DNA of 64,000 bases from Nocardia transvalensis NBRC 15921. Its GTDB lineage: Bacteria > Actinomycetota > Actinomycetes > Mycobacteriales > Mycobacteriaceae. Below are positions 62,944-64,000 of the stretch, piece by piece. How positions within the stretch are numbered: the first letter of the stretch is position 1; every line of letters begins with the position of its first letter. The stretch is taken from NCBI RefSeq assembly GCF_000308875.1, contig NZ_BAGL01000081.1, positions 62,001-126,000 of the forward strand. Reading direction: 5' to 3'. The notes beneath the pieces were generated by a model, which saw only the letters and a list, made by a program, of their open reading frames with translations, was not told the origin of the DNA and ran no database searches. The position numbers and the translations under genes are program-made.

Positions 62944-63162
62944 TCACGACAGCGGCACGCCCAGGCAGAACGCCGCGAAGCCCGTGGAGAGCAGGCAGTT
63001 CAGCGGGTTGGGGAGTAGGTCGAGCAGGGAGACCGGGGCGGCCATCGTAGGTGTCGTCGCGGCAGGGACCTCGGCGGCTGCCGGGGTCACGATGGCAGCG
63101 CCGATGGCCCCCGTGGCCAGCACTGTGAGCGCGGCGCGTCTCGTGAGATGTGTGCGCTTCAT
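62944..63162 (-). CDS. Small exported protein with twin-arginine-like signal
   Basis: 72 residues from MKRTHLTRRAALTVLATGAI, a signal peptide with RR followed by a hydrophobic core and a cleavage-like AAAEV. The mature peptide is short: APVSLLDLLPNPLNCLLSTG, then FAAFCLGVPLS, with two cysteines. No strong ribosome binding site. Probably a small surface or secreted peptide; convergent with the secreted gene to its left, whose stop is ten bases away. Confidence 0.6.
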   Translation of the reverse strand: MKRTHLTRRAALTVLATGAIGAAIVTPAAAEVPAATTPTMAAPVSLLDLLPNPLNCLLSTGFAAFCLGVPLS

Positions 63163-63259
63163 ATCGCCATTGTCCGCCGCATCCCGCGACACTCAACAGC
63201 TTCAGGGGCGGCGTGCCGCGCAAGAGTAAGCGATATGCCCGGAGCGGACAGGCCCGGGA

Positions 63260-63493
63260 TCAGCGGGAGCGGGCACAGCGGGCGACGAGGTCTATGGCGG
63301 CGAGGCCGGCGATCGCGAACAGCAGGGCGGACAGGCCGATCCAGGAGCCGGAGTAGCGGGTGGCCTCGAAGGCGGGCTGCTCGCCCGACGCGGCGAAGGA
63401 CGTCGTGGTGAGGCCGTGGCGCCAGCTCGGCACCGCCGCCCCGACGCACAGCACCAGCAGAACCAGGTCGACCACGATCCACAACCGTCGCAT
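63260..63493 (-). CDS. Small two-helix membrane protein
   Basis: 77 residues from MRRLWIVVDLVLLVLCVGAA (ATG 63493), overlapping the TGA of the upstream DUF3093 gene as TGATG. Second helix near WIGLSALLFAIAGLAAIDLV. A short extracytoplasmic loop lies between (SWRHGLTTTSFAASGEQPAFEATRYSGS). Function unknown; coupling to the DUF3093 gene is the main clue. Confidence 0.75.
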   Translation of the reverse strand: MRRLWIVVDLVLLVLCVGAAVPSWRHGLTTTSFAASGEQPAFEATRYSGSWIGLSALLFAIAGLAAIDLVARCARSR

Positions 63494-63996
63494 CACCGGG
63501 CGTCCTCCTCGGTATCGGGTTCGGGGTCGGGCAACTGTTCCAGGGCGGCGGTCAGTTCGGCGCGCAACCTGCGATGATCGCGGGCCCACGCCTGGAGCAG
63601 GCTGCCGTCACGCAATTTCAGCCCGATGCCCTTGCGGCGGCGCGGGACGCCGGACAGCTCGCCGAGCGCGCGGGCGGATTCCCAGTCCTCGTCGTCCCAG
63701 GACTCGTCGTCGCGTTCCGGAAGGACCTCGGCGATGCGGCGCAGCGGCAGGGTCTCGGTACCCTCACGCAGGTCGGTCGGGGTGAGTTCGACACTCACGT
63801 GCCGGCGCCCGGCGACCACCTGCAACCAGACGAATCCCGCCAGCAGCGCCGCGCAGAACGCCAGCCCGAACCAGTGCACCTGACCTCGCACAACGAGTTC
63901 CAGCACCAGGATTATCAGGCACAGCAGCGGGCCGTAGGCGACCGTGCGCCAGCGGGCGCCCGGTTCGGCGAACAGCACCGTGGGCACGGTGGACAC
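63493..63996 (-). CDS. DUF3093 family membrane protein
   Basis: 167 residues from the GTG at 63996 (VSTVPTVLFAEPGARWRTVA); the true start may lie beyond the window edge, since the frame is open to the last base. Two transmembrane segments (YGPLLCLIILVLELVV; WFGLAFCAALLAGFVWLQVV) precede a cytoplasmic domain with VSVELTPTDLREGTETLPLRRIAEVLPE and GIGLKLRDGSLLQAWARDHRRLRAEL. This is the DUF3093 layout. Overlaps the next small membrane gene by one base. Confidence 0.85.
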   Translation of the reverse strand: MSTVPTVLFAEPGARWRTVAYGPLLCLIILVLELVVRGQVHWFGLAFCAALLAGFVWLQVVAGRRHVSVELTPTDLREGTETLPLRRIAEVLPERDDESWDDEDWESARALGELSGVPRRRKGIGLKLRDGSLLQAWARDHRRLRAELTAALEQLPDPEPDTEEDAR

Positions 63997-64000
63997 GTCG

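Overview
The window is high-GC, gene-dense chromosomal DNA of a mycolic-acid actinobacterium, most likely Nocardia or a close relative. The evidence is a HadA/HadB dehydratase fusion beside tRNA-Trp and secE, MgtA/MenJ/GrcC1-type genes, many GTG starts with GTGA/ATGA overlaps, and a long run of genes whose order follows Mycobacterium tuberculosis roughly from the Rv0522-Rv0529 region (right end) to rplJ-rplL (left end). The tuberculosis comparison is from memory, not from an alignment.

Layout. 1-6600: minus-strand ribosomal/secretion block rpmG, hadAB, tRNA-Trp, secE, nusG, rplK, rplA, rplJ, rplL, with tRNA-Met, tRNA-Thr and tRNA-Tyr upstream. 6800-16300: yajQ, htpX, a polyprenyl synthase, menJ, an AraC/VOC pair, a DUF2505-like protein, mgtA, an Erm-type 23S rRNA methylase with a leader peptide, and menG. 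16400-20750: a 1421-residue assimilatory nitrate reductase fused to a CysJ-like flavoprotein reductase, preceded by a four-part GlnR-like box. 20750-27900: accessory regulators (MarR, TetR, XRE) with their enzymes. 27900-36750: menD, an iron-box-controlled siderophore-interacting protein, menB with a divergent thioesterase, a phosphate transporter and menE. 36900-43700: a DrrAB-type exporter, a very large AfsR/SARP-type regulator, and menA. 43700-56000: small regulators (Clp N-domain/HTH pair, BldC-like), a dapA paralogue, LysR and TetR pairs, and an XRE/DUF6879-type cassette. 56000-64000: cytochrome c maturation (ccsB, resB, ccdA, tlpA), a phosphoglycerate-mutase-like protein, hemL, and small secreted or membrane proteins.

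How it works together. Six menaquinone genes (menG, menJ, menD, menB, menE, menA) plus a polyprenyl synthase lie in this one window in separate transcription units, close to the cytochrome c maturation and haem genes, so much of the respiratory-chain supply is encoded here. menC and menF are not present.

Signals beyond gene content: (i) an erm gene with an R-L-R-containing leader peptide and alternating CTCCG/CGGAG segments that could sequester its ribosome binding site; (ii) the GlnR-like box before the fused nitrate reductase; (iii) a dispersed palindromic element of about 25 bp at seven intergenic loci, sometimes abutting stop codons and once amplified into a 24-bp tandem array; (iv) a 92-bp nested hairpin at 30516-30607; (v) paired GTCAA-N6-TTGAC operators over a leaderless promoter at the Clp/HTH operon; (vi) a nested 48-bp palindrome before a secreted-protein gene. 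All function calls come from reading motifs and context; no database search was run.
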